A model generated the notes under the pieces. The model was not told the origin of the DNA. It was given only the letters and a program-made list of their open reading frames with translations, and did not search any database. Positions 16,771 through 25,575 of a DNA stretch of 64,000 nucleotides are shown one piece after another (within the stretch, counting starts at the first letter, position 1; each line of letters starts with the position of its first letter). The DNA comes from Flavobacteriales bacterium UBA852 (GTDB lineage: Bacteria > Bacteroidota > Bacteroidia > Flavobacteriales_E > Vicingaceae). A program made the translations under genes and the position numbers. The DNA lies in NCBI GenBank assembly GCA_002295925.1, contig DBGO01000013.1, forward strand, positions 1-64,000. The letters are read 5' to 3'.

Positions 16771-17940
16771 ATGCTTGATTTTTCAAATACCGAAATTGCA
16801 TTCCAATATAAATCTTCCAAAGACCTTAAAAAAGCGTATTGGCTGTTTAAAATTATAGGATATAATTGGTTAATCAAAATTGGTCCTTCGCTACTGAATA
16901 TTACCTTAAAATTACACTTACCCGTATTGGGAATTATCAAAAATACCGTTTACCGGCAATTTTGCGGCGGCGAAACCATCAAAGAGTGCGAAGGGGTTAT
17001 TAACACATTAGGAAAATACAATGTCAAAACTATTTTGGATTATTCGGTAGAAGGAAAAGAAGAAGAAACTGAATTTGACAAAAATGTAGAGCAAGTTTTG
17101 GCAACCATCAACAAAGCCAAAGAAAACCCAAATATTCCTTTTTCTGTATTTAAACCTACCGGATTTGCCCGTTTTTCATTACTTGAAAAAGTAAATGCAC
17201 ACAAGAAACTTTCTGTTGATGAAGAAAAAGAATTTGAACGTGTAGTAAACCGGATAGATAAAATGTGTCGGTATGCTTATGAGTCGGGTGTGCCAATTTT
17301 TATAGATGCCGAAGAATCGTGGATTCAAGATGCAATAGACAATATTGCCTTGCAAATGATGAAAAAATACAACAAAGAAAAAGCCGTAGTATATAATACG
17401 GCTCAAATGTACAGGGTTGACCGTTTGGCTTATTTAAAAGAAATTCTTGCCGAAGCAGAAAAAGAAAATTTTTATGTCGGAATGAAACTTGTACGCGGCG
17501 CTTATATGGAAAAAGAACGTGAACGTGCCGAAAAGCTCGGTTACGAATCGCCAATACAACCCAATAAAGAAGCCACCGACCGCGACTTTGATTTGGCACT
17601 GAAATTTTGTATTCAACATTATAATCGATTTGCCATTTGTTGCGGAACGCATAACGAGAACAGTTCGATGCTTTTGACTCAATTAATCGCTGAAAACAAC
17701 ATTGCCAAAGAGGATGATAAAGTTTATTTTGCCCAACTATACGGTATGAGCGACCATATCAGCTTTAATTTGGCACAAAACGGATATAATGTAGCCAAAT
17801 ACGTGCCTTACGGGCCGGTAAAAGATGTTATTCCTTACCTTATTCGCCGGGCACAAGAAAACACCTCGGTCGCCGGGCAACAAAGCCGCGAATTGTATCT
17901 GATAAAAAAAGAATTGCAACGCCGTAAACAAAACCAATAA
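16771..17940 (+). CDS. Proline dehydrogenase family protein
   Basis: Encodes 389 residues from the ATG at 16771 (MLDFSNTEIAF). It is a PutA-type PRODH TIM barrel that oxidises proline to pyrroline-5-carboxylate with FAD. Recognisable blocks are FKPTGFARFSLLEKV, PIFIDAEESW, VYNTAQMYRVDRL, GMKLVRGAYMEKER, CGTHNENSS and QLYGMSDHISF, with the C-terminal YLIRRAQENTSV containing the paired arginines that bind the substrate carboxylate. It is a single-domain enzyme; the P5C dehydrogenase half is not in the window. The stop codon is immediately followed by the aroA ATG, so the two are co-transcribed. Confidence 0.93.
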   Translation: MLDFSNTEIAFQYKSSKDLKKAYWLFKIIGYNWLIKIGPSLLNITLKLHLPVLGIIKNTVYRQFCGGETIKECEGVINTLGKYNVKTILDYSVEGKEEETEFDKNVEQVLATINKAKENPNIPFSVFKPTGFARFSLLEKVNAHKKLSVDEEKEFERVVNRIDKMCRYAYESGVPIFIDAEESWIQDAIDNIALQMMKKYNKEKAVVYNTAQMYRVDRLAYLKEILAEAEKENFYVGMKLVRGAYMEKERERAEKLGYESPIQPNKEATDRDFDLALKFCIQHYNRFAICCGTHNENSSMLLTQLIAENNIAKEDDKVYFAQLYGMSDHISFNLAQNGYNVAKYVPYGPVKDVIPYLIRRAQENTSVAGQQSRELYLIKKELQRRKQNQ

Positions 17941-19182
17941 ATGACCGATATACACACTGTTTCTTACCATCCAGTTACCGAAAAAGAAATAACCGTATTA
18001 TTGCCGGCATCAAAAAGCATCAGCAACCGATTGCTGATTATTAAAGCTCTTTCCGGTTATTTGGAAAACATTCATAATTTATCCGAAGCACAAGACACCG
18101 AAACACTTTTGGAAATATTGAAAAATGTTAATCAAAAAGAGCATAATGCCAAGTTGGGTGGCACAACTTTTCGGTTTCTATTGGCTTATTTGGCTTTATT
18201 GAGAAATGATTTCATTCTTACGGCAGAAGGTGAAATGCAAAACCGCCCCATAAAAGAACTGGTAGACGCACTGAACAGTTTAGGCGCCGAAATAGAATAT
18301 ATAAAAGAAGAAGGCAAACCTCCGGTGCATATAAAACGTGGAAATATGCACGGCGGCACAATTTCCATAGACGCCACAAAAAGCAGTCAATTTGTTAGTG
18401 CGCTAATGCTCATTGCTCCTTATTTACAGGGTGGTTTAACAATTCGGTTACAAGGCGAACCCGTATCAAAACCGTATATTGAAATGACGGCAAAATTAAT
18501 GCGGGAATTTGGTGTAGATATTGCGGTAAATTATCCTGAAATAGTTGTAAAAGAAGGGAAATATGCCAATAAAACGTATTTTGTAGAAAATGATTGGTCG
18601 GCGGCATCGTATATTTATCAATCCTTTTTGTTTTCGCAAAATCTTCAAAAAGTAAAAATTCCTTATTTATATAAAAACTCTATTCAAGGCGATGTTGAAG
18701 TGTATAACATTTACAGCAATTTTGGTATCCAAACCACATTTTTGGATGATGCTGTAATTCTTACAAAAGAGGAAAAGAAAGAACTTCCTTCAAAGTTCAC
18801 GTACAACTTTTTCAACAATCCCGATTTAGCCCAAACGCTTGCCGTAACCTGCTCATTGTTGAAAATTCCGGCTGAACTGGAAGGGTTACAAACGTTACTT
18901 CACAAAGAAACCAACCGCATTGCTGCTTTGCAAAACGAATTGAAAAAATTGAATGTTGATGCACAATTTGACCAAACTAATAACCGCTTAGTTATTCACC
19001 CGGAAAATTTGGCTAAACCCCAATCGGCAATTTCTACCTATAATGACCACCGAATGGCAATGGCTTTTTCGTCTGCGGCACAAATATTTGGGCAAATAGA
19101 AATGGAAAATCCTATGGTAGTAAATAAATCTTTCCCTCACTTTTGGGAAGAAATGAAAAAATTTGGAATAAGTCTTTCTTAG
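17941..19182 (+). CDS. aroA: 3-phosphoshikimate 1-carboxyvinyltransferase (EPSP synthase)
   Basis: Encodes 413 residues, slightly short for the family. It transfers enolpyruvate from PEP to shikimate-3-phosphate. LPASKSISNRLLI holds the N-terminal catalytic Lys and Arg, ATKSSQFVSALML the substrate serines, DWSAASYIY the Asp, HKETNRIAAL the C-domain Lys, and YNDHRMAMAF the closing motif. The PEP loop reads LGGTTFRFL (72-80), shorter and less conserved than the usual NAGTAMRPL, with Phe at the Pro position. The gene starts directly at the upstream stop codon. The function is secure despite the divergence. Confidence 0.93.
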   Translation: MTDIHTVSYHPVTEKEITVLLPASKSISNRLLIIKALSGYLENIHNLSEAQDTETLLEILKNVNQKEHNAKLGGTTFRFLLAYLALLRNDFILTAEGEMQNRPIKELVDALNSLGAEIEYIKEEGKPPVHIKRGNMHGGTISIDATKSSQFVSALMLIAPYLQGGLTIRLQGEPVSKPYIEMTAKLMREFGVDIAVNYPEIVVKEGKYANKTYFVENDWSAASYIYQSFLFSQNLQKVKIPYLYKNSIQGDVEVYNIYSNFGIQTTFLDDAVILTKEEKKELPSKFTYNFFNNPDLAQTLAVTCSLLKIPAELEGLQTLLHKETNRIAALQNELKKLNVDAQFDQTNNRLVIHPENLAKPQSAISTYNDHRMAMAFSSAAQIFGQIEMENPMVVNKSFPHFWEEMKKFGISLS

Positions 19183-19191
19183 GTAAAGAAA

Positions 19192-19908
19192 CTATTTTGA
19201 TGCAATAAAATAATATTCGGTGTTATTTGAATAATAATCTTTGAAACGTTGCAGTGTTAAAGGCATTTTATTGTGCACATAATCGTCCAAAGTGTAAATG
19301 TTTAGTTGATGATTATTAAATAATTTAAAAATATCTTCGGGTTGCGTATTATAATAATCACTTGCGCCCAAACCAAATTCAAACAATACTGTTGGTTGAT
19401 TTTGCAACACCCGGCTGGCTCCTTTCAGAACGCCTAATTCTGCGCCCTCCACATCGATTTTTATAAAATCAATTTTTACATCATCCGGAATAATTTCATT
19501 CAATGTGCGAATTTCCACATCTATTTTTTCTATTTTAGGATTACTAATGTCGTATTTTCGTTTTTTTAAACCACTGTATGCCGGAGCATTTTTCACCCAA
19601 TTAAAGGTACTGTTTCCACTTTTTTCTGCCAGAGCATAAGGATAAATATTTGCTCTATCAGAAAATTTTTGCTGCAGTTTTTTGTTTAAAGCAGGAATAG
19701 GTTCAAAAGCGAAATGTTTACCATTTGGCGCATATTGTATCATCAGTGCTAAAATTTCTCCTTTATGGCAACCAATGTCAATGCAATTACTGTTTGTTTT
19801 TAATGTTGTTTGAAGAATTTTTCGAGTTAAACGGTCGTACTTAACATTTTTTGTTGCATCAATGCCAAGAATAATCAATATTTCTTTTAATGTATTTTTC
19901 AAATTCAT
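19192..19908 (-). CDS. FkbM family methyltransferase
   Basis: Encodes 238 residues. The SAM-binding motif NCIDIGCHKGEILALM (about 43-58), the acidic PIPALNK region and the family block IDFIKIDVEGAELGVLKGA define FkbM methyltransferases, which O-methylate sugars or other small acceptors. The target is unknown. The gene starts 11 bases after the CNNM/CBS gene and ends convergently 9 bases from aroA. It is the last gene of the coaX-lptC envelope operon, so a glycan or lipid substrate is plausible but inferred. Confidence 0.88.
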   Translation of the reverse strand: MNLKNTLKEILIILGIDATKNVKYDRLTRKILQTTLKTNSNCIDIGCHKGEILALMIQYAPNGKHFAFEPIPALNKKLQQKFSDRANIYPYALAEKSGNSTFNWVKNAPAYSGLKKRKYDISNPKIEKIDVEIRTLNEIIPDDVKIDFIKIDVEGAELGVLKGASRVLQNQPTVLFEFGLGASDYYNTQPEDIFKLFNNHQLNIYTLDDYVHNKMPLTLQRFKDYYSNNTEYYFIASK

Positions 19909-19919
19909 GATGCAACCCG

Positions 19920-21185
19920 TTAATCCAATATTTTTAAAACAACCGTATCTATTTTGTTGGCTTCTACCTCATCTATAATAATCTCGTAATTGCGAATTTT
20001 TATACGGTCTTTTATATTGGGTATGGTACCAAACTCCTGCAACAACATTCCGCCAAGTGTTTCATATTCATCACTTTCGGGAAGTTGCAAATTATATTTT
20101 TCATTCAGATAATCAATTTCTAACCGGGCAGAAAATCGATAGGTTTTGTCGTCGATTTTTTCTTCAGTCAGGTTTTCTTTATCGTGTTCGTCTTCTATTT
20201 CACCAAAAATTTCTTCAATAATATCTTCGGTAGTAATAATTCCTGATGTTCCGCCAAACTCGTCAACAACAACGGCAATACTACGGCGCTGTTCTATTAA
20301 TTTACTCAACACTTCGTTTACAGGCATCGATTCGGGAACAATGGTTATTGGGAGCAGAATGTTTTTTATTTCTTTTGGTCTTTTAAACATTTCGTACAAA
20401 TGTGCATAACCGATAATATTATCTATGGTTTCGCGATATACCAATATTTTTGATAATCCTGTTTCTGTGAATAAATTTTTCAATTTATCAATAGATTCAT
20501 CAACATCTATAGCCACAATTTCGGTACGCGGCACCATACACTCGCGGGCTTTGATATTGCTGAAATCAAGCGCATTTTTGAATATTTGTATTTCGTGGTC
20601 GAGTTCTTTTTCCGATGTGGTATTTTGGCGGGTAACTTCTTCGAGGTAATTATCAATATCTACTTTTGCAAAAACGGGTTTATCATCTTCTATATCTACT
20701 TGAAAAACATATTTTAAAAATATATTGCTTATACCATTGATAAAATACACTATCGGCGACAAAATAACAAATATTACCGTAACCGGAAAACTGAAAAAAT
20801 TGAGCAATTTGTTTGGGTTAATACGGAATAATGCTTTGGGCAAAAATTCGGCGGTAATCAGTACAATTAATGTCGAGATAATGGTTTGAGCGGTAAGCAT
20901 CAGCATCTCGTTGGATTGTATTTGCGGCATTTTGCCCAAAATAGGCGTCAGTGCTTTTGCCATTAGCATACCATACACGACCAAAGCTATATTGTTGCCG
21001 ATGAGCATTGTAGCAATAAACCGCGAGGGGTTTTCGATAAAAAAACTGTTTATTTTCCCTACCAGCGAACCTTGTTTGCTGTCAAGCTCTATTTGCAATT
21101 TGTTTGCCGTAATAAAGGCTATTTCCATTCCGGAAAAGAAAGCGGAAAAAAGTAACGATAAAGCAATATATATCCAAAGGTCCAT
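19920..21185 (-). CDS. CNNM-domain / CBS-pair / CorC_HlyC membrane protein (hemolysin family)
   Basis: Encodes 421 residues. The N-terminal CNNM (DUF21) domain has four membrane segments: about 4-24, 55-78, 92-112 and 125-150. A CBS pair follows at about 195-320 (VPRTEIVAIDVDESID, AVVVDEFGGTSGIITTEDII), then a CorC_HlyC domain (YETLGGMLLQEFGTIP). Family members include divalent-cation transport or efflux proteins and gliding protein GldE. With no gldD neighbour, I call it only a hemolysin-family protein. It starts 8 bases after the 70-aa gene. Confidence 0.9.
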   Translation of the reverse strand: MDLWIYIALSLLFSAFFSGMEIAFITANKLQIELDSKQGSLVGKINSFFIENPSRFIATMLIGNNIALVVYGMLMAKALTPILGKMPQIQSNEMLMLTAQTIISTLIVLITAEFLPKALFRINPNKLLNFFSFPVTVIFVILSPIVYFINGISNIFLKYVFQVDIEDDKPVFAKVDIDNYLEEVTRQNTTSEKELDHEIQIFKNALDFSNIKARECMVPRTEIVAIDVDESIDKLKNLFTETGLSKILVYRETIDNIIGYAHLYEMFKRPKEIKNILLPITIVPESMPVNEVLSKLIEQRRSIAVVVDEFGGTSGIITTEDIIEEIFGEIEDEHDKENLTEEKIDDKTYRFSARLEIDYLNEKYNLQLPESDEYETLGGMLLQEFGTIPNIKDRIKIRNYEIIIDEVEANKIDTVVLKILD

Positions 21186-21193
21186 ACGGGCTT

Positions 21194-21406
21194 TTACTTC
21201 TTTTTAGGTTTTTCTTCCATTGATTTTGCCAATGTTTTGGCTTGTCTTTTGCGCAAAAAATACAATATGGTAGCCATTGCCGAAAATATAAAGAAAAATC
21301 CGGCATCATCAACTGTTGAGGCAAACAGTTTGTAAATGGCTATTGTTGCCGATAAAATGGCAAGCATCAACCACATTTTTTCTAAAAATTTAATCCATTT
21401 CAGCAT
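21194..21406 (-). CDS. Small two-TM membrane protein
   Basis: Encodes 70 residues. Two hydrophobic segments (about 10-28 and 33-50) end in a basic tail (RKRQAKTLAKSMEEKPKKK), predicting both ends inside by the positive-inside rule. No family is recognised. It overlaps the 3' end of lptC by 17 bases and is followed 8 bases later by the CNNM gene, so it is most likely translated as part of the operon. Confidence 0.7.
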   Translation of the reverse strand: MLKWIKFLEKMWLMLAILSATIAIYKLFASTVDDAGFFFIFSAMATILYFLRKRQAKTLAKSMEEKPKKK

Positions 21407-21971
21407 CTTGTAAAGTTATGGTTCCTGTTATTTTGTTTATTTGATAGGTTTCAAAGCTTTCGTCAGCTTCTAATCCTTCGCCCATTATTATTTGTTCGTC
21501 AGTTGTGATTTTCACAAATTCATCGGAGAGAATCTTTCCCTGTTCTTGGTTCCAAATAAGGTGTTCGGTATTTAATTGTTGGTTTTTCTCTAAATTTTTC
21601 ACTACTACATTGCCCCTCGCATCAAAGATATGAGTTTTTTGGTTAAATACCGCCCGGTCTGCTGTTAGCGAAGATGAGATTTGCTCCAGTGAGTCGTAAA
21701 AATAAACTAATATTCCTTCGGGCATATTAACATAATGCTCGTCTTTAGTTTTATATTCTTCCATTTTTTGAGCCTCTATCTTTACTTTTAATTTGCCCAA
21801 CTCAGAATATAAAATTTTTAATGTTTCGGCTTCGCGCAAGGGTTCTTTCCCTTTTTTGGCAAAGCTTTTTACTTGCTTCATATCGGTTTCGCAACCCAAT
21901 AAAAAAATCCCGACAATTGCCAAAGCAACTATCGGGAATAATTTGATATTTTTTTGTTTTACTGATTGCAT
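21390..21971 (-). CDS. lptC: LPS export ABC transporter periplasmic protein LptC
   Basis: Encodes 193 residues from the ATG at 21971, which overlaps the upstream stop as TAATG; the longer frame would add twelve residues inside the TPR gene. The hydrophobic N-terminus carries a lipobox (FLLGC, Cys27), as in many Bacteroidota LptC proteins. The body is the LptC/OstA beta-jellyroll pattern (LTADRAVFNQKTHIFDARGN, then VVVKN; LNTEHLIWNQ; ITGTITLQD). It bridges the inner-membrane LptBFG exporter to the LPS transport channel. Confidence 0.88.
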   Translation of the reverse strand: MQSVKQKNIKLFPIVALAIVGIFLLGCETDMKQVKSFAKKGKEPLREAETLKILYSELGKLKVKIEAQKMEEYKTKDEHYVNMPEGILVYFYDSLEQISSSLTADRAVFNQKTHIFDARGNVVVKNLEKNQQLNTEHLIWNQEQGKILSDEFVKITTDEQIIMGEGLEADESFETYQINKITGTITLQDAEMD

Positions 21972-23269
21972 TAGTTTGTTCTGACAGTAGTGTCGGTATT
22001 TATCCAACAGCCCAAATGGTATGTATCACCATCTTTCAGGTTATGGAAAAAGGCATCATTTTTTGACGGAAAATATTGTTTGTATATGGCAATTTTTTTA
22101 TTTGCCTCTTCAGCAACACTTGAATCAACTGCTTTTGCTTTTTGGTACATATCTACTGCTGCCCAAAAGCAAGCCCATTTATCCGGTTCAGCATCATTGC
22201 AAGATTTAGAACTTTCAGCATATAAATCGCCTATTAAAATATAAGGTTCTCCAAATCCACTTTTGGCATTTGCCGCATATAATGCGCTACTGCGTGCTGC
22301 AGAGAAATTTCCGGTTGCCCTGTATGCTTTTGCCAAACCTAAGTAGTATTCGGCAACATCATCACCTTCACCGGCATTTTCAATGGCTTTTTTATAATAT
22401 TCGATGGCTTTGTTGTAATCTTTTTTATACATAAACAATTTTGCCAAATTTTCTGCCGCTTCGGCATTTGGTTCTTTTTTGAATATGTTTTCTGCAATTG
22501 TTGCAAATATTGGTGCTTCAACACATTTTTTTGCTTTTAATAATTTGATGGTTTTTTTCAACCATTCTAAATCTTCTTTATTGGCTTCGTAATTTTTTTC
22601 TGCCAAAGGCACTAATTTATCACACGTTAAATAAGGTTCGGCTATTTTCTCAATGTTTTCTTGAGCTTGTAAATAATATTTTTGCTTTTTAGTATTATTT
22701 TTAAGGTTAAAGTCAACAATTGCCATTGTTTTTTCAAATGTATTGAGCACATCATCTTCTGAGATTTTATCGTCTCTTTGTAATTTAGCAGCAACTAACA
22801 TTGCGCTTACCAATGTTCCTGCACTGCTTTTGTTTCCTTCTAATTCTATTGATTTGTTTAATACTTTATATGCTTCTTCTAATTTTTCGGGTTGATATTT
22901 TAACATATCCGATCCTTTTTTACCCAACACATACCCTTCTTGACCAAAATATTTGATACGGTCGTCGTAAATTTTCATTAGTGTGTCGGCATAAGCTTTT
23001 CGAGCTTCTTCAGACTTACTGTTTTTTATCATATACTCGAACAATTGTTCGCCATGAATATATATATTTTTGCTCGAAGCCGGGCAAATTTTATATGCTT
23101 TTCTCCAATATTGGATAGCTATTTTTGGGTCGCTTTTTACATTATCGCCCACTATTGCCAATGCTTTTAAACATTCGGTGCTGTCTTGTGGTGTTTTCCC
23201 GTATTTGCCTTGCGCAAATCCGGTTATTGCCATAAATAAGGTTACTGCTATTAATCCTGCCTTTTTCAT
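21971..23269 (-). CDS. TPR-repeat exported protein
   Basis: Encodes 432 residues. A signal peptide (AVTLFMAITGFAQG) precedes helical repeats. The clearest tetratricopeptide units are near residues 255-325 (AENLAKLFMYKKDYNKAIEY, AEYYLGLAKAYRATGNFSAA). It is predicted to be periplasmic and to act as a scaffold. It lies between the beta-barrel gene (12-base gap) and lptC (1-base overlap), so a role in outer-membrane biogenesis is inferred. The C-terminus (KDGDTYHLGCWINTDTTV) has no recognised motif. Confidence 0.8.
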   Translation of the reverse strand: MKKAGLIAVTLFMAITGFAQGKYGKTPQDSTECLKALAIVGDNVKSDPKIAIQYWRKAYKICPASSKNIYIHGEQLFEYMIKNSKSEEARKAYADTLMKIYDDRIKYFGQEGYVLGKKGSDMLKYQPEKLEEAYKVLNKSIELEGNKSSAGTLVSAMLVAAKLQRDDKISEDDVLNTFEKTMAIVDFNLKNNTKKQKYYLQAQENIEKIAEPYLTCDKLVPLAEKNYEANKEDLEWLKKTIKLLKAKKCVEAPIFATIAENIFKKEPNAEAAENLAKLFMYKKDYNKAIEYYKKAIENAGEGDDVAEYYLGLAKAYRATGNFSAARSSALYAANAKSGFGEPYILIGDLYAESSKSCNDAEPDKWACFWAAVDMYQKAKAVDSSVAEEANKKIAIYKQYFPSKNDAFFHNLKDGDTYHLGCWINTDTTVRTN

Positions 23270-23281
23270 CGTTCTGTAGTT

Positions 23282-24598
23282 TTAATTATACTTATATTTT
23301 TTAAACCATTTGTCGTTTATTGTAACGCCAAAAATAATATTAAAATAATTTTCTTGTATTAAATTTTTGTTTACAGTTCCTCTTGTACCATAAACTATGC
23401 CAAAATTTATTCTCGACAATGTTTTTTTCAACGGAAGTCCCATTCCAAAGGTAACACCCATATCTGTAATTTGCTCATTGCCAACAACCAACAGCGACGG
23501 GGCATAATATACTCCCAACCGGTATTTTATTTTCTTTAAGTAAGATGATGAAATGGAATTATCGGGAATCCATTCGGTTCCGATACCAAATTGCAACGTG
23601 TTTTTTAGTTGGTAAACACTGTCGGATGAATAATAAGTTCCTACTTCAAAATAATAGATATCAGCGTTTACCATCCACTTATCTATTTTGTGCAAACCAA
23701 TACCTATGCCTATTTGCTTGGGCAAGGTGGTAAAGGTTTGAGCATCTTCTACAAATTTTGCGGTATCTACATAAGATATATAACCCCCTGTAGTTCTAAA
23801 ACTTCGAATAAACTCGGTGTATGTGGTATTAATGTTTTTGTTAAACGCATAAGTGGCGCCAATGACCAATTGAATGGAATCGGGTTTGCTGCGGAATGTT
23901 GAATCGTTAAGTTTTATGCGCTTATTAAATTTTATTTTTTTGCTGATTTGCATTCCTGCATCGAAAGTAAAATCACTGTAATTGATAGTTTTTGAATACC
24001 ACGAATTAAACGCATCGGCAAGTGATGCGTAAATAATAGCTTCGTGCAAAGTTTGTCCAAACAAATAATTGGCATTTGCGCCAATATTTATAAATGTGCT
24101 GCTGTCGATATTTATTTTATAGGCATTGCCAAAATACAATTTGCTGATTCCTCCATTTCCGGCAGCATCTATTTGTACCGAACCAAAATTGTCATCATCA
24201 TAAGTTTGGGTGTATTTATATCCTACTGCCGAATAAGGTGTTATTCCAAAACTTATGGCTGTCCATTTGGCAATTGGTATTCCAAAAGAAATATTGGTAA
24301 TGGTTGAGGTGTTGCCAAATGAGGATTGGCTGTTGTCTTTCATCCAAACCGAACCTACGCGAAAACTTGTTTGAAAGGTGGTTAGTTTTAAATTGGCATA
24401 CGAGGCCGGATTTTTAAAATTCACGTTAAACCAACTGTCATTGGCTATTCCGGTGTTTCCAAGTGCAGCGTTTTGAATATTTCCGCTAAGGTTTAAATCG
24501 CCAAAGTGATATTTTGAGTAAAACGAATTTGTGTTTGTTTGTGCCCAAACCAGTTGCGATAAGGTTAAAATATATATAAGAAAAAACTTTTTTATCAT
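23282..24598 (-). CDS. Outer-membrane beta-barrel protein, unknown function
   Basis: Encodes 438 residues. The signal peptide (FLIYILTLSQLVWAQ) is followed by long amphipathic strands with alternating aromatic residues, and a terminal strand resembling FNIIFGVTINDKWFKK. The motif SKYHFGDLNLSGNIQNAALG with early glycine-rich strands is typical of Bacteroidota porin-like proteins related to the FadL/OmpP1 group. Its ATG overlaps the coaX stop (ATGA), indicating translational coupling. The substrate is unknown, and coupling to coaX and lptC is its main clue. Confidence 0.78.
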   Translation of the reverse strand: MIKKFFLIYILTLSQLVWAQTNTNSFYSKYHFGDLNLSGNIQNAALGNTGIANDSWFNVNFKNPASYANLKLTTFQTSFRVGSVWMKDNSQSSFGNTSTITNISFGIPIAKWTAISFGITPYSAVGYKYTQTYDDDNFGSVQIDAAGNGGISKLYFGNAYKINIDSSTFINIGANANYLFGQTLHEAIIYASLADAFNSWYSKTINYSDFTFDAGMQISKKIKFNKRIKLNDSTFRSKPDSIQLVIGATYAFNKNINTTYTEFIRSFRTTGGYISYVDTAKFVEDAQTFTTLPKQIGIGIGLHKIDKWMVNADIYYFEVGTYYSSDSVYQLKNTLQFGIGTEWIPDNSISSSYLKKIKYRLGVYYAPSLLVVGNEQITDMGVTFGMGLPLKKTLSRINFGIVYGTRGTVNKNLIQENYFNIIFGVTINDKWFKKYKYN

Positions 24599-25317
24599 GA
24601 ATTAAATTCTAAAATATAATTAAGTCCGTCTAACAATAAAAACGGGTTTGCAAATATGCGATTTTTTACGTGTTTTTCAAACTTATTGGCATCTCCTCCT
24701 GTTAAAAAAACATAAACCTCATCAAATTGTTGCGTATAACGTGAAATATTGCCGTTTATTTCCATAACCATTCCCCAAAAAGCACCCGAAAGCAAACACT
24801 CTTTAGTGGATTTTCCGATAAAAGCCGGTTCGTCGAGTTGTTCGGAAAATTCTGTCGTTGGTAATTTACCTGTAAAATGGTGCATGGCTTTTAAACGTAT
24901 GTTTAATCCAGGCGAAATTGCTCCGCCAATATACTCATTGGCATTTGATACAAAATCATAGGTTATGCATGTGCCCGCATCAATTATCAATAAATTACCT
25001 TTTTGTTGGTGAAATTTTGCTCCACAAGCCAAGGCAATTCTATCTAAACCAAGTGTTTGTGGTGTTTTGTAATTTATGGTTACCGGCAAGTTGGTTTGAT
25101 GAGAAAATTCTAACACGGATATTCCTTTACCAGATAAATCTATTGGTAGATTGGAAACATTGGAAACAATTGCTTTTTTCGGGTTATATGTTGCAATTAT
25201 TTTATCAACTTGAGATTGTAAATCGTTGTGTGGCACCCGTACAACATCTATTTTCCGATTATTTTCATAAACGGCAATTTTTGCCAGTGTATTTCCTATG
25301 TCGAGAATTAGATTCAT
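24595..25317 (-). CDS. coaX: Type III pantothenate kinase
   Basis: Encodes 240 residues from the ATG at 25317. It phosphorylates pantothenate, the first step of CoA synthesis. The ASKHA-fold blocks are NLILDIGNTLAKIAVYE (catalytic Asp6), PQTLGLDRIALACGA, LLIIDAGTCITYDFV, GGAISPGLNIRLKAMHHFT and FLTGGDANKF. The same frame stays open for 75 codons upstream, but that part is the antisense of tRNA-Phe and its leader, so the family start is preferred. It is the first gene of a seven-gene minus-strand operon. Confidence 0.93.
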   Translation of the reverse strand: MNLILDIGNTLAKIAVYENNRKIDVVRVPHNDLQSQVDKIIATYNPKKAIVSNVSNLPIDLSGKGISVLEFSHQTNLPVTINYKTPQTLGLDRIALACGAKFHQQKGNLLIIDAGTCITYDFVSNANEYIGGAISPGLNIRLKAMHHFTGKLPTTEFSEQLDEPAFIGKSTKECLLSGAFWGMVMEINGNISRYTQQFDEVYVFLTGGDANKFEKHVKNRIFANPFLLLDGLNYILEFNS

Positions 25318-25387
25318 TAAAATATCTGTAACGAAGGTGAAAATTAAAAAAATTAAAAGAATAATTTCACGCAAAGTTTTTTTTTTA

Positions 25388-25396
25388 TACATTTGC
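25388..25396 (+). promoter_or_regulatory. -7 promoter element of tRNA-Phe
   Basis: TACATTTGC fits TAnnTTTG and ends 14 bases before the mature tRNA 5' end. A TTTCAC at about 25365 is a weak -33 candidate. Confidence 0.5.
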
Positions 25397-25410
25397 AGCC
25401 CTGTTAAAGC

Positions 25411-25483
25411 GGTGACGTAGCTCAGTCGGTAGAGCAAAGGACTGAAAATCCTTGTGTCGGCGGTTCGATTCCGTCCGTCACCA
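25411..25483 (+). tRNA. tRNA-Phe (GAA)
   Basis: A 73-nt cloverleaf. The acceptor stem GGTGACG pairs with CGTCACC, followed by discriminator A. The D arm is TAGCTCAGTCGGTAGAGCA. The anticodon stem AAGGA/TCCTT carries the loop CTGAAAA with anticodon GAA. The T arm GGCGG-TTCGATT-CCGTC has one G-T pair. CCA is not encoded. It has its own promoter and terminator and is divergent from coaX. Confidence 0.97.
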
Positions 25484-25488
25484 CTTCT

Positions 25489-25518
25489 AAAAGCCCCAAA
25501 ATTTTCGGGGCTTTTTTT
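25489..25518 (+). terminator. Terminator after tRNA-Phe
   Basis: AAAGCCCC and GGGGCTTT form a stem around AAAATTTTC and are followed by a run of Ts. It lies directly downstream of the tRNA and before the next gene. Confidence 0.88.
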
Positions 25519-25575
25519 GTTATCCGAAAAAAGATAGGGCAACTCACATAAATTTTATTATTTTTATCGTTTCAA

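Noticed and set aside
21882..21944. TCCCGA/TCGGGA inverted repeat considered as a terminator.
   Set aside because: It lies inside the lptC signal-peptide coding region with a long loop and no T-run in the right place.
25318..25542. N-terminal extension of coaX.
   Set aside because: The extension is antisense to tRNA-Phe and its flanks. Type III pantothenate kinases start at the DIGNT block.
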